A DNA stretch of 64,000 nt, taken from positions 1 to 64,000 of the forward strand of contig CALAHF010000204.1 in assembly GCA_937891465.1 (NCBI GenBank). The letters are read 5' to 3'. The stretch is from an uncultured Verrucomicrobiales bacterium (GTDB taxonomy: Bacteria > Verrucomicrobiota > Verrucomicrobiia > Verrucomicrobiales > DEV007). Under the pieces are notes generated by a model, which saw nothing but the letters and a program-made list of their open reading frames with translations, was not told the DNA's origin and ran no database searches. This document shows, one piece after another, positions 9,066 through 17,414 of the stretch. A program made the translations under genes and the position numbers. Position 1 is the first letter of the stretch; every line of letters begins with the position of its first letter.

Positions 9066-9677
9066 TTAGAAAGAAACGCGACCACCTACAAAAAGTTGGC
9101 TGGAATCATCTACGAAACGTCCGCCAACGCGAAGTCCGAGGTTATCGGTGAGCTGGAGAATTGCACCAACGGTTGCTTCGAGTTGACCTTCGTTGAGGCT
9201 GTCGATCCAATTAGCGTTCGTGAAAAGCTCAAGGTTTTCGATAACCTGAATCCGGAGACCGAGACCAACTGCGGAGCCCCATTCGTCGAATTCTTCGGCA
9301 TTGGCTTCAATGCCTGCGTCGGTGTAGACCGCGCTGGCATTTGCGGTGAGATCGATGCGGTTGCTCAACGGAATGCGTCCGCCAAGACCAATCATGATGC
9401 GATCAATGTCGACGTTGGTTCCAGCGATATCGGTGTCGAGTTGTGAGTAGCTCGCAGTTGCAAAAATGGAATCGGTGATTGATTTCGAACCGGCAACAGA
9501 CCAGCCGTTACCGTTTTCGAGTTCATCGTCAAAGCCCTGATAAATCCAGTCAGCATCGATGTAATCGTAGCTGAAGCCAGACTGTGGATTCGGGACGGAA
9601 GACGGGGCCCAGTCACCCGCAAAAACAGGGGATGCGGCAAGTGCAACCAGGGTAGCCAAAAGAGTTGTTTTTTTCAT
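9066..9677 (-). CDS. Outer-membrane beta-barrel protein
   Basis: 203 residues. The signal peptide spans 1-20 (cleavage near VFA|GDW). The rest alternates short amphipathic strands and polar turns and ends VGGRVSF, with the C-terminal Phe expected of a Bam-inserted barrel. About eight strands are plausible for this size, similar to small OmpA/OmpX-type barrels. No ligand can be inferred. It stands alone with its own terminator and shares a 177-bp divergent upstream region with lpxI. Confidence in the barrel is high; any narrower family is not recognised. Confidence 0.8.
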   Translation of the reverse strand: MKKTTLLATLVALAASPVFAGDWAPSSVPNPQSGFSYDYIDADWIYQGFDDELENGNGWSVAGSKSITDSIFATASYSQLDTDIAGTNVDIDRIMIGLGGRIPLSNRIDLTANASAVYTDAGIEANAEEFDEWGSAVGLGLRIQVIENLELFTNANWIDSLNEGQLEATVGAILQLTDNLGLRVGGRFVDDSSQLFVGGRVSF

Positions 9678-9746
9678 GATGATAGAATGGTGTTTCGGTT
9701 TCTATATTCGCAGATGAATTTCATGGGATGTCACGGTTTTGTCAAA

Positions 9747-9787
9747 TTCGTTAGGTTTCACTAAGCTGAGCCTTAACAACTAACGAA
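9747..9787. other. Inverted repeat in a divergent promoter region
   Basis: TTCGTTAG and CTAACGAA form an 8-bp inverted repeat around a smaller AAG/CTT stem. It lies between the starts of the barrel gene and lpxI and could be an operator. Nothing links it to a known regulator. Confidence 0.35.
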
Positions 9788-9854
9788 ACTTAAATAAAAT
9801 TTCGAAAGTGCGTGTTTTCCGCTCGATCCGTGTTTTTTTCCTCACTTCAAAACG

Positions 9855-10673
9855 ATGGACGCAGACTTCCCCAAAACGATCGGCATGATTGCCGGCAACG
9901 GCATTTACCCTGAAACCTTTGCCCGTGCCGCGCGCAAAGCCGGGGTTGAAAAACTAGCGGCTTCCTGTTTCACAGGAGAAACCGAGCAGCAAATCGAAGA
10001 GCTTGTCGATGTCACAACGTGGCTGCGTGTTGGTCAGTTGGGGAAAATGATCAAGTTTTTCAAGAAAGAAGAAGTGAAGCACGCGGTGATGGTCGGGCAA
10101 ATTGCGCCGAAAAACCTGTTCGATCTGCGCCCTGATTTGCGAACGCTGAAGATGCTGAGCGCCGTGAAGGAGCGAAATGCGGAATCACTTTTCGGAGCGA
10201 TCGCCGACGAAATGGCGAAGGATGGAATTGAGTTGTTGCCCGCGACGACTTTTCTCGAAGACATCATTCCCCGGGATGGCCACGTCTGTGGGCCGGAGTT
10301 GAAAGAGCGTCAGTTGGAAGACGCGGATTATGGATTTCGGATCGCCAAAGAAACCAGCCGTCTCGATATCGGGCAGACCGTGGTGGTGAAAAAAGGCACG
10401 GTTTTAGCAGTCGAAGCGTTTGAAGGAACCAACGAAGCGATCAAGCGTGGTGGGGCGCTCGGAAAAGGCGAGGCAATGATGGTGAAGGTCAGCAAGCCCA
10501 ATCAGGATTTACGTTTTGATGTTCCAGTAGTCGGCCCCGCCACGATCGAAACCGCCGCCGAAGCCGGTGTGAACGTGATTGTGGTCGAAGCTGGCAGCAC
10601 GCTCTTGTTGGGGAAAGACGAGATCGTTGAGAAGTGTGAGTCGCTCAAAGTTTCGATTTTTGCGAAGGGATGA
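9855..10673 (+). CDS. lpxI: UDP-2,3-diacylglucosamine pyrophosphatase LpxI
   Basis: 272 residues, the usual LpxI (formerly DUF1009) length. LpxI hydrolyses UDP-2,3-diacylglucosamine to 2,3-diacylglucosamine 1-phosphate in lipid A synthesis, at the inner face of the cytoplasmic membrane. Family marks include IGMIAGNGIYPETFARAAR at the start, HAVMVGQIAPKNLF, the central GTVLAVEAFEGTNEAIKRGG and the C-terminal DVPVVGPATIETAAEAGV. It supports a lipid A-bearing diderm envelope. Its stop overlaps the start of the small membrane-protein gene by 4 bp, so the two are probably co-transcribed. Confidence 0.93.
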   Translation: MDADFPKTIGMIAGNGIYPETFARAARKAGVEKLAASCFTGETEQQIEELVDVTTWLRVGQLGKMIKFFKKEEVKHAVMVGQIAPKNLFDLRPDLRTLKMLSAVKERNAESLFGAIADEMAKDGIELLPATTFLEDIIPRDGHVCGPELKERQLEDADYGFRIAKETSRLDIGQTVVVKKGTVLAVEAFEGTNEAIKRGGALGKGEAMMVKVSKPNQDLRFDVPVVGPATIETAAEAGVNVIVVEAGSTLLLGKDEIVEKCESLKVSIFAKG

Positions 10674-11029
10674 ACCTCATAGCGACAGTGAGCAGGTCAC
10701 AGGATTTTGATCGGATTCACGAGCCGGTTTCGATCGTTTTATTTTTCGCCACGTTCCTGCTTGTTTTTGTGGCACTGGGATTTCGGATATTCGGACGATC
10801 AAAAAAGCACTTTGCGAAGCCGCTGGCGATGCTTGTGATTACGCTCAGTATTTATCCGCTCGTGTGGTTTTCATTTGCTGCCTATGCCGATTACATCCCT
10901 CCCGAAAGCATTGGCCGAAAATCATCAACTCCAGCGCAATTGAAAGGGATCGGGATTGTATTGATTCCAGCTCTTGTTGGAATTGGAATTTTTTTGAGTT
11001 GTAAGGGAATTCGGAAGAATGTTGAATAG
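10670..11029 (+). CDS. Small three-helix membrane protein
   Basis: 119 residues starting in an ATGA overlap with lpxI. Three hydrophobic segments are visible: about 22-41 (SIVLFFATFLLVFVALGF), 50-72 (LAMLVITLSIYPLVWFSF) and 93-110 (GIGIVLIPALVGIGIF). No family is recognised. The translational coupling suggests expression with lipid A synthesis, but that says nothing firm about function. It ends 33 bp before a degenerate hairpin repeat in the convergent intergenic space. Confidence 0.6.
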   Translation: MNLIATVSRSQDFDRIHEPVSIVLFFATFLLVFVALGFRIFGRSKKHFAKPLAMLVITLSIYPLVWFSFAAYADYIPPESIGRKSSTPAQLKGIGIVLIPALVGIGIFLSCKGIRKNVE

Positions 11030-11061
11030 TGACGTCGATCAAGAAATACGATTCAGGATTT

Positions 11062-11108
11062 ACGATCCAACAGGGGCTGTTCGACGATTTAACCGGGGTG
11101 GTTCGTGA
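11062..11108. repeat. Hairpin-repeat locus 3 (degenerate pair)
   Basis: CGATCCAACAGGGGCTGTTCG and CGATTTAACCGGGGTGGTTCG are two diverged, facing copies of the unit. They lie between convergent gene ends at 11029 and 11118. Confidence 0.65.
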
Positions 11109-11117
11109 AAAAAGTTC

Positions 11118-11651
11118 TCACCGCTTCTTCTTATAAGTCTGCCCCTTTTCGTTTTTCAGAGTCAGCTTATTCACATCGTAACCGCGCGACTTATACCAAC
11201 TGACAGAATGGTAGCCCTTGGGCTTTGTTTTGCTGCCTGTGCTGCCACCGGCGATTCGATAAGCGCTAGGGTTGTGCTTCAAATTATCGTCTTTCTTCGA
11301 CTCGTTTCTGGAACGGTCATCCCGGTGGTCGTAGCGTTTGCGGTCGTCATGATCATTATGACCCCGGTGGTCATCGTAGCTGTTGTATCGGCTTGAGCCG
11401 GTTCGGTAGCGATCGTTAGAGTTGTTGTAGAAAGGGCTTCGGCTTTGTTCATAGGGTGAATAGCCCCGGCTGTCCCGATATTGGGTCGAACGTGGACCTG
11501 AACGGTAATCGGAGGAATAGGGGCTTCGCGAGGAATGGCCGCCGCCTCCGCTGTGGACGATTGTTTCGTCATACATGACGCAAGAGGGGAGTGCGATCAC
11601 GACGAACGCCGAAACCGTGAGTGAACAGAGAAGTGCAGAGAAATTTTTCAT
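11118..11651 (-). CDS. Arg/Tyr/Ser/Asp-rich lipoprotein
   Basis: 177 residues from the ATG at 11651 (the frame is open to 11702, but the extension would bury the signal peptide). The signal peptide ends in the lipobox ALPSC, so it is probably a lipid-anchored protein. The mature part is low-complexity: an SSRSPYSSDYRSGPRS-type stretch, then DHRGHNDHDDRKRYDHRDDR, mixing Arg, Asp, His, Tyr and Ser, and looks disordered. The C-terminal 50 residues (GYHSVSWYKSRGYDVNKL) are better ordered and end in KKKR. No family is recognised. Such composition could favour surface or polyanion binding, which is speculation. Confidence 0.65.
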   Translation of the reverse strand: MKNFSALLCSLTVSAFVVIALPSCVMYDETIVHSGGGGHSSRSPYSSDYRSGPRSTQYRDSRGYSPYEQSRSPFYNNSNDRYRTGSSRYNSYDDHRGHNDHDDRKRYDHRDDRSRNESKKDDNLKHNPSAYRIAGGSTGSKTKPKGYHSVSWYKSRGYDVNKLTLKNEKGQTYKKKR

Positions 11652-11730
11652 GTAAAACGCAACAGCCCAATATTCCGAAGAATGGGCTCGCCGTCCATGC
11701 AAAATTTGCGGAATCGGTTACACTGTGGCA

Positions 11731-12963
11731 ATGCAATTCAATGCCTGGTTTTTCTTCATCGTTGCGGCCTTCGTCATTTTTTGGAAAGTCGATTTCTTCA
11801 TAACGCTGCTCAACATGAAGTCGCTCTCGCCGGAGGTTCCTGATGCTTTCCGCGATATCTTTGATGCCGATACCTACGCCAAATCTCAGGAATACACGCG
11901 GATTCGATCTGTTTTTGGAATTGGGAAAAGCGTGCTTTCGATCGTTGTTTTCTTCACTTTTTGGTGGCTGGGCGGCTTCCAATGGCTCGATAACTGGGTG
12001 CGCGGTTTCGAGTGCGGGCCGATTCTCACCGGCATGATTTTTGTGGGTGTGCTATTTCTAGCGAACTACCTGCTTACAATTCCACTCGATCTTTACAGCA
12101 CATTCAAAATCGAGGCCGATTTCGGATTCAACAAAATGACCTTTGGCACATGGATGGGAGATCAGGCGAAAGCGCTGATTCTAGGAGTGATCATTGGCGC
12201 GCCCATGCTTGCTTTGATCCTTTGGCTCTTTCAAACCGTGCCGAACGCGTGGTTGTGGGGCTGGGTGGTGACGACCGTTTTCTCCCTGTTTCTCGCTTAC
12301 GTTTCCCCGACATACATCATGCCGCTGTTCAATAAATTTGAGCCAATCGGCAACGGCCCGTTGAAAGATGAGATCCATAAGATGGCTGAGAAATGCGATT
12401 TCCCGCTCAAGGAAGTCAGTATTATGGACGGCTCGAAACGCTCTTCGAAATCGAACGCGTTTTTCACCGGCTTTGGAAACAACAAGCGGATCGCGCTTTT
12501 CGATACCTTGGTCGAAAAACACACCGTCCCTGAGCTTGTCGCGGTGCTTGCCCACGAGATCGGGCATTTTAAAGAAAAGCATATCGTGAAAGGCATCACG
12601 ATCAGCATTCTCACGACCGGTCTGATGTTCTTTTTGCTTGGTCGGATGATGGAAAGTCGCAGCTTGTTTGATGCCTTTGGCGTCAAGGAAACCTCCGTTT
12701 ATTTGAGTCTCGTGTTATTTGGAATTCTCATGCAACCCGTCGGCGAGCTTCTGGGAATCGGCGGGAACATTCTCAGTCGCAAACACGAATTCGAGGCAGA
12801 CGCGTATGCCGCAAAGGTGACGGGCGATCCCGATGCGATGGTGTCCGCACTGAAACAACTCAGCAAGGACAATCTCAGCAATCTCACGCCTGACCCAGCG
12901 TACGTGTTTTTGAATTACTCGCACCCGCCGGTGATCCAGCGGATTGAGGCATTGCGAGAGTGA
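11731..12963 (+). CDS. M48 (Ste24-type) membrane metallopeptidase
   Basis: About 410 residues. The zinc motif HEIGH is near residue 275, with the third ligand in EFEADAYAAKV near 350, as in CAAX prenyl protease 1/Ste24. There are five or more hydrophobic segments, two before the catalytic domain and two after HEIGH. The motif SKRSSKSNAFFTGFGNNKRIALFDTLV is characteristic. GTG 11725 is an alternative start two codons earlier. Bacterial Ste24 homologues are thought to clear misfolded membrane proteins. It is divergent from the lipoprotein and convergent with purK. Confidence 0.9.
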   Translation: MQFNAWFFFIVAAFVIFWKVDFFITLLNMKSLSPEVPDAFRDIFDADTYAKSQEYTRIRSVFGIGKSVLSIVVFFTFWWLGGFQWLDNWVRGFECGPILTGMIFVGVLFLANYLLTIPLDLYSTFKIEADFGFNKMTFGTWMGDQAKALILGVIIGAPMLALILWLFQTVPNAWLWGWVVTTVFSLFLAYVSPTYIMPLFNKFEPIGNGPLKDEIHKMAEKCDFPLKEVSIMDGSKRSSKSNAFFTGFGNNKRIALFDTLVEKHTVPELVAVLAHEIGHFKEKHIVKGITISILTTGLMFFLLGRMMESRSLFDAFGVKETSVYLSLVLFGILMQPVGELLGIGGNILSRKHEFEADAYAAKVTGDPDAMVSALKQLSKDNLSNLTPDPAYVFLNYSHPPVIQRIEALRE

Positions 12964-12987
12964 AACGAATCTCCTTTAATCAGTTAC

Positions 12988-14118
12988 TTAAGAACCAATC
13001 CCCAGGACCACCTTTGCCGCTTCCGCTTGCACTAGGGCCTCGGCACGTGTCTTCGCGACAAAGGTCACGTGTCCCATTTTACGTCCGTCACGAGCTGCGT
13101 GTTTGCCGTAGAGATGTAATTTTGCTCCGGGTGTCTTTAGAATCGAAGTCCAGTCAGGTTCGCCACCTTCAGGCCAAATATCTCCGAGCAGGTTTAGGAT
13201 AACGCCTTCGGAAATCGTGCGAGTTCCTCCGATCGGCAATCCGCAAATCGTTCGCAACTGTTGCTCGAATTGCGAGGTCTCACACAAATCGAGTGTGTGA
13301 TGACCCGAGTTGTGAGGACGCGGCGCGATCTCGTTTACGATGATATCGCCGTTGGTCGATTCAAAAAATTCGACCGCCAAAATTCCGACATACTCGAGTG
13401 CTGCCGTCAAGCGAAGCGCAATTTCTTTAGTTTGCTCAGTGATCGAATCCGGCAACCGGGCGGGTACAATTGAGATATCCAGAATGTGATTCCGGTGGAA
13501 ATTCTCGGCCGGATCGTAAGTCGCCATGGCACCGTTTTGATCACGGACGACGAGAACGGAAAGCTCACTTTTAAGATCGACGAGTTCTTCCAAAACAGCA
13601 CGTGGCGTATCGAATTCCGCCCAGACTGCAGCAGCATCATCCGATTTCGAAACACGGCGTTGGCCTTTACCGTCGTAGCCAAATTCGGCTGTCTTTAAAA
13701 TACCGCCATCGTTTGGCAAATTTTTGAGCGCCTCGGCAAAAGACTCTGCCGAATCAACGACCGCAAACCACGCGCAGGGAATTCCATTTTCATGAAGAAA
13801 CTGCTTCTCGCGTTCGCGATGCTGACACGTTGCAACCGCGTCCGCATTCGGATACAACGGTATTTTCGCAGCTACCTTTTCCAACAGCGAGCGGGGAATG
13901 TTCTCGAACTCAACCGTGGCGACATCGGCTTTTTCCAAAAATTCAGCGAGCCCGGCTTCGGAGTCAAAATCGTCTTCGATGATGTAATCTGCTGCGTCCG
14001 CCGGTCCCGAATTGGGGCCACCGATCCACATGAGCGAGCGATAGCCCATCCGCCGTGCTTCCAGAGCCAGCATGCGCCCCAGCTGACCTCCGCCAAGAAT
14101 TCCAATACACTGTGTCAT
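12988..14118 (-). CDS. purK: 5-(carboxyamino)imidazole ribonucleotide synthase PurK
   Basis: 376 residues with the ATP-grasp fold. The N-terminal start is GILGGGQLGRMLALEARRMG, there is a VEFENIP segment near 70, and the ATP-binding lysine region reads ILKTAEFGYDGKGQRRV. The metal region is EVVNEIAPRPHNSGHHTLD-like (here IIVNEIAPRPHNSGHH). PurK carboxylates AIR to N5-CAIR at the expense of ATP in purine synthesis. It follows purE on the same strand with a 3-bp gap, so the pair is an operon. Confidence 0.96.
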   Translation of the reverse strand: MTQCIGILGGGQLGRMLALEARRMGYRSLMWIGGPNSGPADAADYIIEDDFDSEAGLAEFLEKADVATVEFENIPRSLLEKVAAKIPLYPNADAVATCQHREREKQFLHENGIPCAWFAVVDSAESFAEALKNLPNDGGILKTAEFGYDGKGQRRVSKSDDAAAVWAEFDTPRAVLEELVDLKSELSVLVVRDQNGAMATYDPAENFHRNHILDISIVPARLPDSITEQTKEIALRLTAALEYVGILAVEFFESTNGDIIVNEIAPRPHNSGHHTLDLCETSQFEQQLRTICGLPIGGTRTISEGVILNLLGDIWPEGGEPDWTSILKTPGAKLHLYGKHAARDGRKMGHVTFVAKTRAEALVQAEAAKVVLGIGS

Positions 14119-14121
14119 GAC

Positions 14122-14637
14122 TCAGTCTTCTAAATCGGGCAGTTCAGCCGCTTCAACTTTCGCGCGCAATTCCTCGCGGTAAGTCGTCAGTTTCTTCGCC
14201 AATTCAGGATCGTTGTTCCCGAGCATCGCCACTGCGAAAAGGGCGGCATTAGCTGCTCCGGCTTCGCCAATCGCAAAAGTGGCTGTGGGAATTCCCGCCG
14301 GCATTTGAATAATCGAAAGCAACGAATCAACGCCATTTAGAACCCGACTTTTCACGGGAACTCCGAGCACAGGAACCGTCGTCATGGCTGCTGCCATTCC
14401 AGGTAGATGAGCCGCTCCGCCCGCACCAGCGATGATGCATTTCAATCCCCGTCCGGAAGCTGATTTTGCGTAATCGAACAGCAAATCGGGAGTCCGGTGA
14501 GCCGAGACCACCCGGCTTTCGAAATCGACACCAAAATCGCGCAGGATTTCAGCGGCTTTCGACAGCGTCGGCCAATCCGACGTGCTGCCCATGATGATGC
14601 CGACTTGCGGCGATGAATCTGGTTGTTGCTCGCTCAT
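14122..14637 (-). CDS. purE: N5-CAIR mutase PurE
   Basis: 171 residues. Class I PurE signatures are complete: [20 protein letters not shown] at the start, [13 protein letters not shown] with the catalytic His, then [19 protein letters not shown] and PVLGVPV. It converts N5-CAIR to CAIR, using the product of the adjacent PurK. The gene order purE-purK is common. The 236-bp gap upstream (14638-14873) holds only a weak half-copy of the hairpin repeat near 14661 (CGAACAAACAGGGTTGAGTC). Confidence 0.96.
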   Translation of the reverse strand: MSEQQPDSSPQVGIIMGSTSDWPTLSKAAEILRDFGVDFESRVVSAHRTPDLLFDYAKSASGRGLKCIIAGAGGAAHLPGMAAAMTTVPVLGVPVKSRVLNGVDSLLSIIQMPAGIPTATFAIGEAGAANAALFAVAMLGNNDPELAKKLTTYREELRAKVEAAELPDLED

Positions 14638-14873
14638 ATTAGAATGCGTTTGGCATCATTACGAACAAACAGGGTTGAGTCAACGAGGATTGGAAGGAGG
14701 GCAGGGGCTAGGAGTCAGGATTTAGGGCGGAGACGTGTAATTGTCGGATTCAAAATTCAAAATTTACCTTTTAAAATAAGAAACGGAGGACATCCGCATC
14801 GCCATTCCGCTCCTCAAACCCCTCCCACCACAAGGCCACTGCCCTGAATCCCGATTCCCAGCCCCCCTCTCAC

Positions 14874-16469
14874 CTAGTGCGTTTTCAAAAAATGCACGAT
14901 TTCGTCCGCTAGTCTCGGATTGATTCCATTGACTGTCGCGAATTCCTCGGCGCTGACTTTCCGCATTCTTGCGACGGACTTAAATTTCTTCAACAATCGC
15001 TCTTTTCGAGCTTGGCTGATCCCGGGGCAGTCATCGAGGATCGATTCCTCAACGCGGCGTTTCATCAAAATCTGGTGATACCCGTTGGCGAAGCGGTGGG
15101 CTTCGTCACGAATCCGTTGCATGAGTTTGAGCGCGCCGGTGTCATGGGGAAGCACAATGGGCTCGGATTTGCCGGGTTGGAAGATTTCCTCGTGTTGTTT
15201 GGCGAGGCCCACAATCGGTAAGTCATGTAGTCCAAGTCGTCGCAGCTCTTTCACGGCGGAGCTGAGTTGGCCTTTTCCGCCGTCGACGATGACCAAATCG
15301 GGAAGCCGCACGAAGGGCTTTTTCTTCTTCTGCGATTCGGAAATCATGTGTTCGCGCTCGATTCGGCGCATTGCATCCATCGGATTTTCCTGTGATTCAT
15401 CAGCGAGGACATCCCCGACAAATTCCCGCGCTTCCAGCAGAATTCGGGAGTAGCGGCGCCGCACGACTTCGGCCATCGACGCAAAATCGTCCTGGCCTTT
15501 CACCGTTTTGATTCGGTAACGGCGGTAGCTTGAATTTTCGGAGATTCCATCACGAAATCGAACCATCGACGCGACGATGTGATTGTCAGAAATATTGGAA
15601 ATATCAAAACACTCCATCACTGAGGGAAGGTCCGCCATTCCCAGCGCATCTTTCAGCTCGAGGACGTCCTCTTCGGGCTTGATGGCTTTTCCGGGGACGC
15701 CTCGTTTACGAAACTGGCGGGTCGGTCGCAACGTCTTCCGCAAATTATCGATCATGTCACGGAGTTCCGCCGCGCGCTCGAAATCAAGCGAGGCAGCCGC
15801 TTCGTGCATTTCCTCCTCAACCGTCGTGATGAGATCTTTGCTGTGGCCTTTGAGAAATTCGCAGGCTTGGTCGACTTTCACCATGTAGCCGTCACGATCG
15901 ATTTTGCCGATACAGGGAGCCGCGCAGTTTTTGATGATGTCGTTCGAACAATGCTTGTAGTCGTTTTCACCAGGCCGCATCGGACGGCAGGCACGAAGTC
16001 CGAACTCGCGATTGATCCACGAAATCGTCTGGCGCAGGGCTCCCGAATGAGCAAACGGCCCGAAATAACGAGCGCCATCGTCCTTTTTCACCCGTGAAAG
16101 CTGGAATTTTGGCCACGGCTCTTCGTGGTGAATTTTCACAAGCAGGAATTTTTTATCATCCCGAAACGCGATGTTGTATTTCGGGCGGTATTCCTTGATC
16201 AGCTTGCCCTCGAGCAGGAGCGATTCCGGTTCGTTGCGCACCGTGTGATATTCAAAATCCCAGATTGATTGGATCAGCGCCCGCGTTTTGTGTTCCGCCA
16301 TGCGCTGCCGCGACGGTGTAAAATAGTTGGCGAGTCGCTTGCGGAGATCGCGCGCCTTTCCCACGTAAATTACCGTCCCCAATCGATCCTTATGCAAGTA
16401 CACACCCGGCTTATGCGGCACAGTTTGCAGCTTTTTCTGGAGATCAGGTTTGTTGGGTGAAGAAGCCAC
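14874..16469 (-). CDS. uvrC: Excinuclease ABC subunit C (UvrC)
   Basis: 531 residues, shorter than the roughly 600 of Escherichia coli UvrC but with all domains. The GIY-YIG nuclease is at 18-95 (KPGVYLHKDRLGTVIYVGKA). A Cys cluster lies in the middle (CRPMRPGENDYKHC, CAAPCIGKI). A UVR motif is near 215-245 (DFERAAELRDMIDNL). The RNase H-like nuclease has ECFDISNISDNHIVASMV and LVIVDGGKGQLSSA, and the helix-hairpin-helix tail begins DDCPGISQARKERLLKKF. It makes both incisions in nucleotide excision repair. It is monocistronic here. Confidence 0.95.
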   Translation of the reverse strand: MASSPNKPDLQKKLQTVPHKPGVYLHKDRLGTVIYVGKARDLRKRLANYFTPSRQRMAEHKTRALIQSIWDFEYHTVRNEPESLLLEGKLIKEYRPKYNIAFRDDKKFLLVKIHHEEPWPKFQLSRVKKDDGARYFGPFAHSGALRQTISWINREFGLRACRPMRPGENDYKHCSNDIIKNCAAPCIGKIDRDGYMVKVDQACEFLKGHSKDLITTVEEEMHEAAASLDFERAAELRDMIDNLRKTLRPTRQFRKRGVPGKAIKPEEDVLELKDALGMADLPSVMECFDISNISDNHIVASMVRFRDGISENSSYRRYRIKTVKGQDDFASMAEVVRRRYSRILLEAREFVGDVLADESQENPMDAMRRIEREHMISESQKKKKPFVRLPDLVIVDGGKGQLSSAVKELRRLGLHDLPIVGLAKQHEEIFQPGKSEPIVLPHDTGALKLMQRIRDEAHRFANGYHQILMKRRVEESILDDCPGISQARKERLLKKFKSVARMRKVSAEEFATVNGINPRLADEIVHFLKTH

Positions 16470-16526
16470 GAGATGAGGGAGCGAATGAATTTTCTATGAA
16501 GCGACGCCTCTATTCGTTTTTACGAC

Positions 16527-16817
16527 ATGAACCGCACGAAGCGAACCTTTTATACGACGATGGGGATTGTTTTGATCTTACTTTTTATGTGGGTGGGATC
16601 GTATTGGGCGCTACGAAACTGGGGAGGCGAAGGCTTTGGCTGGTTTCATGGAAAATCGAGGCGGATGATTCGCGTTAACTCAAATTTCTATCAATTCCGG
16701 TTTTGTTTTCGACCGCTTCAGAAAATCGACTCGCATCTCACTCGAACGATCGTTTATTTTGGTAATGCCGGGGAAGCAAGTGGGGGTTTTAACTCTTCAA
16801 TCCAAACTCAGTTCTGA
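16527..16817 (+). CDS. Small membrane protein, WVGSY family, copy 1
   Basis: 96 residues: a short basic start, one transmembrane segment (about 12-28), the motif WVGSYWALR just after it, and CFRPLQKIDSHLTRT further on. Two downstream neighbours share the same layout (W-[VI]-G-S-Y-x-[AG]-L-R and [FY]-x-P-L-x-x-[ILV]-D with an LT or IT soon after). I do not recognise the family. The C-terminal 25 residues differ from the other copies. The gene is divergent from uvrC. Confidence 0.6.
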   Translation: MNRTKRTFYTTMGIVLILLFMWVGSYWALRNWGGEGFGWFHGKSRRMIRVNSNFYQFRFCFRPLQKIDSHLTRTIVYFGNAGEASGGFNSSIQTQF

Positions 16818-16846
16818 TTCAAAAAATACGGCTCTAACTTACCTCC

Positions 16847-17095
16847 ATGAAACTCCTCGGAAAACTCATCTTTCTTGCCGCCATTCTCTGGATCGGTTCC
16901 TACATCGCGCTGCGGACGTTTGGTGTCGAGGAAAAGCGGGGCTTGAATAAAATTCTCAATCTCATTGATGTGCAATACATTGAGGTTCCAGAGCCTCTGG
17001 CCTCGATGGTGGAGATTTACGAGCCGCTCGTCGCGCTGGATGGAAAGCTGACCGGAACCAAGATTAAGTTAGCAACCCCGATGGAAAAGCGATGA
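16847..17095 (+). CDS. Small membrane protein, WIGSY family, copy 2
   Basis: 82 residues with one transmembrane segment at about 6-20 (LIFLAAILWIGSY), the shared motif WIGSYIALR and a second shared block IYEPLVALDGKLTG. A predicted exposed segment of about 60 residues follows the helix. It begins 29 bp after copy 1 and its TGA overlaps the ATG of copy 3 (ATGA), so copies 2 and 3 are translationally coupled. Function unknown. Confidence 0.65.
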   Translation: MKLLGKLIFLAAILWIGSYIALRTFGVEEKRGLNKILNLIDVQYIEVPEPLASMVEIYEPLVALDGKLTGTKIKLATPMEKR

Positions 17096-17376
17096 AGAGA
17101 TCAAGCGGTTCGATTCTGGCTCAATGCGGGGCTATTTTTGTTTTGTTCCTTGTGGTGTGGGTGGGGTCTTATGTTGGCTTGCGAGAATTTCGCGAGGGAA
17201 GGATATTCACAGGCATGAGTGATTCTTTTCGAGTCATCGATCTACCGAATAAATTTCATGGCGTCGCGACAGTTTATCGGCCATTGCAAAAAGTTGATCA
17301 AATGATTACGGGCCAAAAAATCGAAATAGCGGATACAAAGGTGCGATTTCACATCGGGGCCACGGCGAAATTTTAA
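17092..17376 (+). CDS. Small membrane protein, WVGSY family, copy 3
   Basis: 94 residues with a transmembrane segment at about 10-27 (GAIFVLFLVVWVGSY), the shared motif WVGSYVGLR and the second block VYRPLQKVDQMITG. It is the third member of the tandem array, with an ATGA overlap with copy 2. A 6-bp inverted repeat (CACGGC at 17361-17366, GCCGTG at 17378-17383) brackets its stop codon and could be a weak terminator. It converges with the CxxCH dehydrogenase gene. Function unknown. Confidence 0.65.
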   Translation: MKRSSGSILAQCGAIFVLFLVVWVGSYVGLREFREGRIFTGMSDSFRVIDLPNKFHGVATVYRPLQKVDQMITGQKIEIADTKVRFHIGATAKF

Positions 17377-17414
17377 GGCCGTGATTTCCCGAGAGTTATC
17401 CGTGTTTTTGAAAA

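Noticed and set aside
11569-11982. 137-codon minus-strand frame between the lipoprotein and M48 genes
   Set aside because: It overlaps both the lipoprotein start and the M48 coding region and shows no family pattern.
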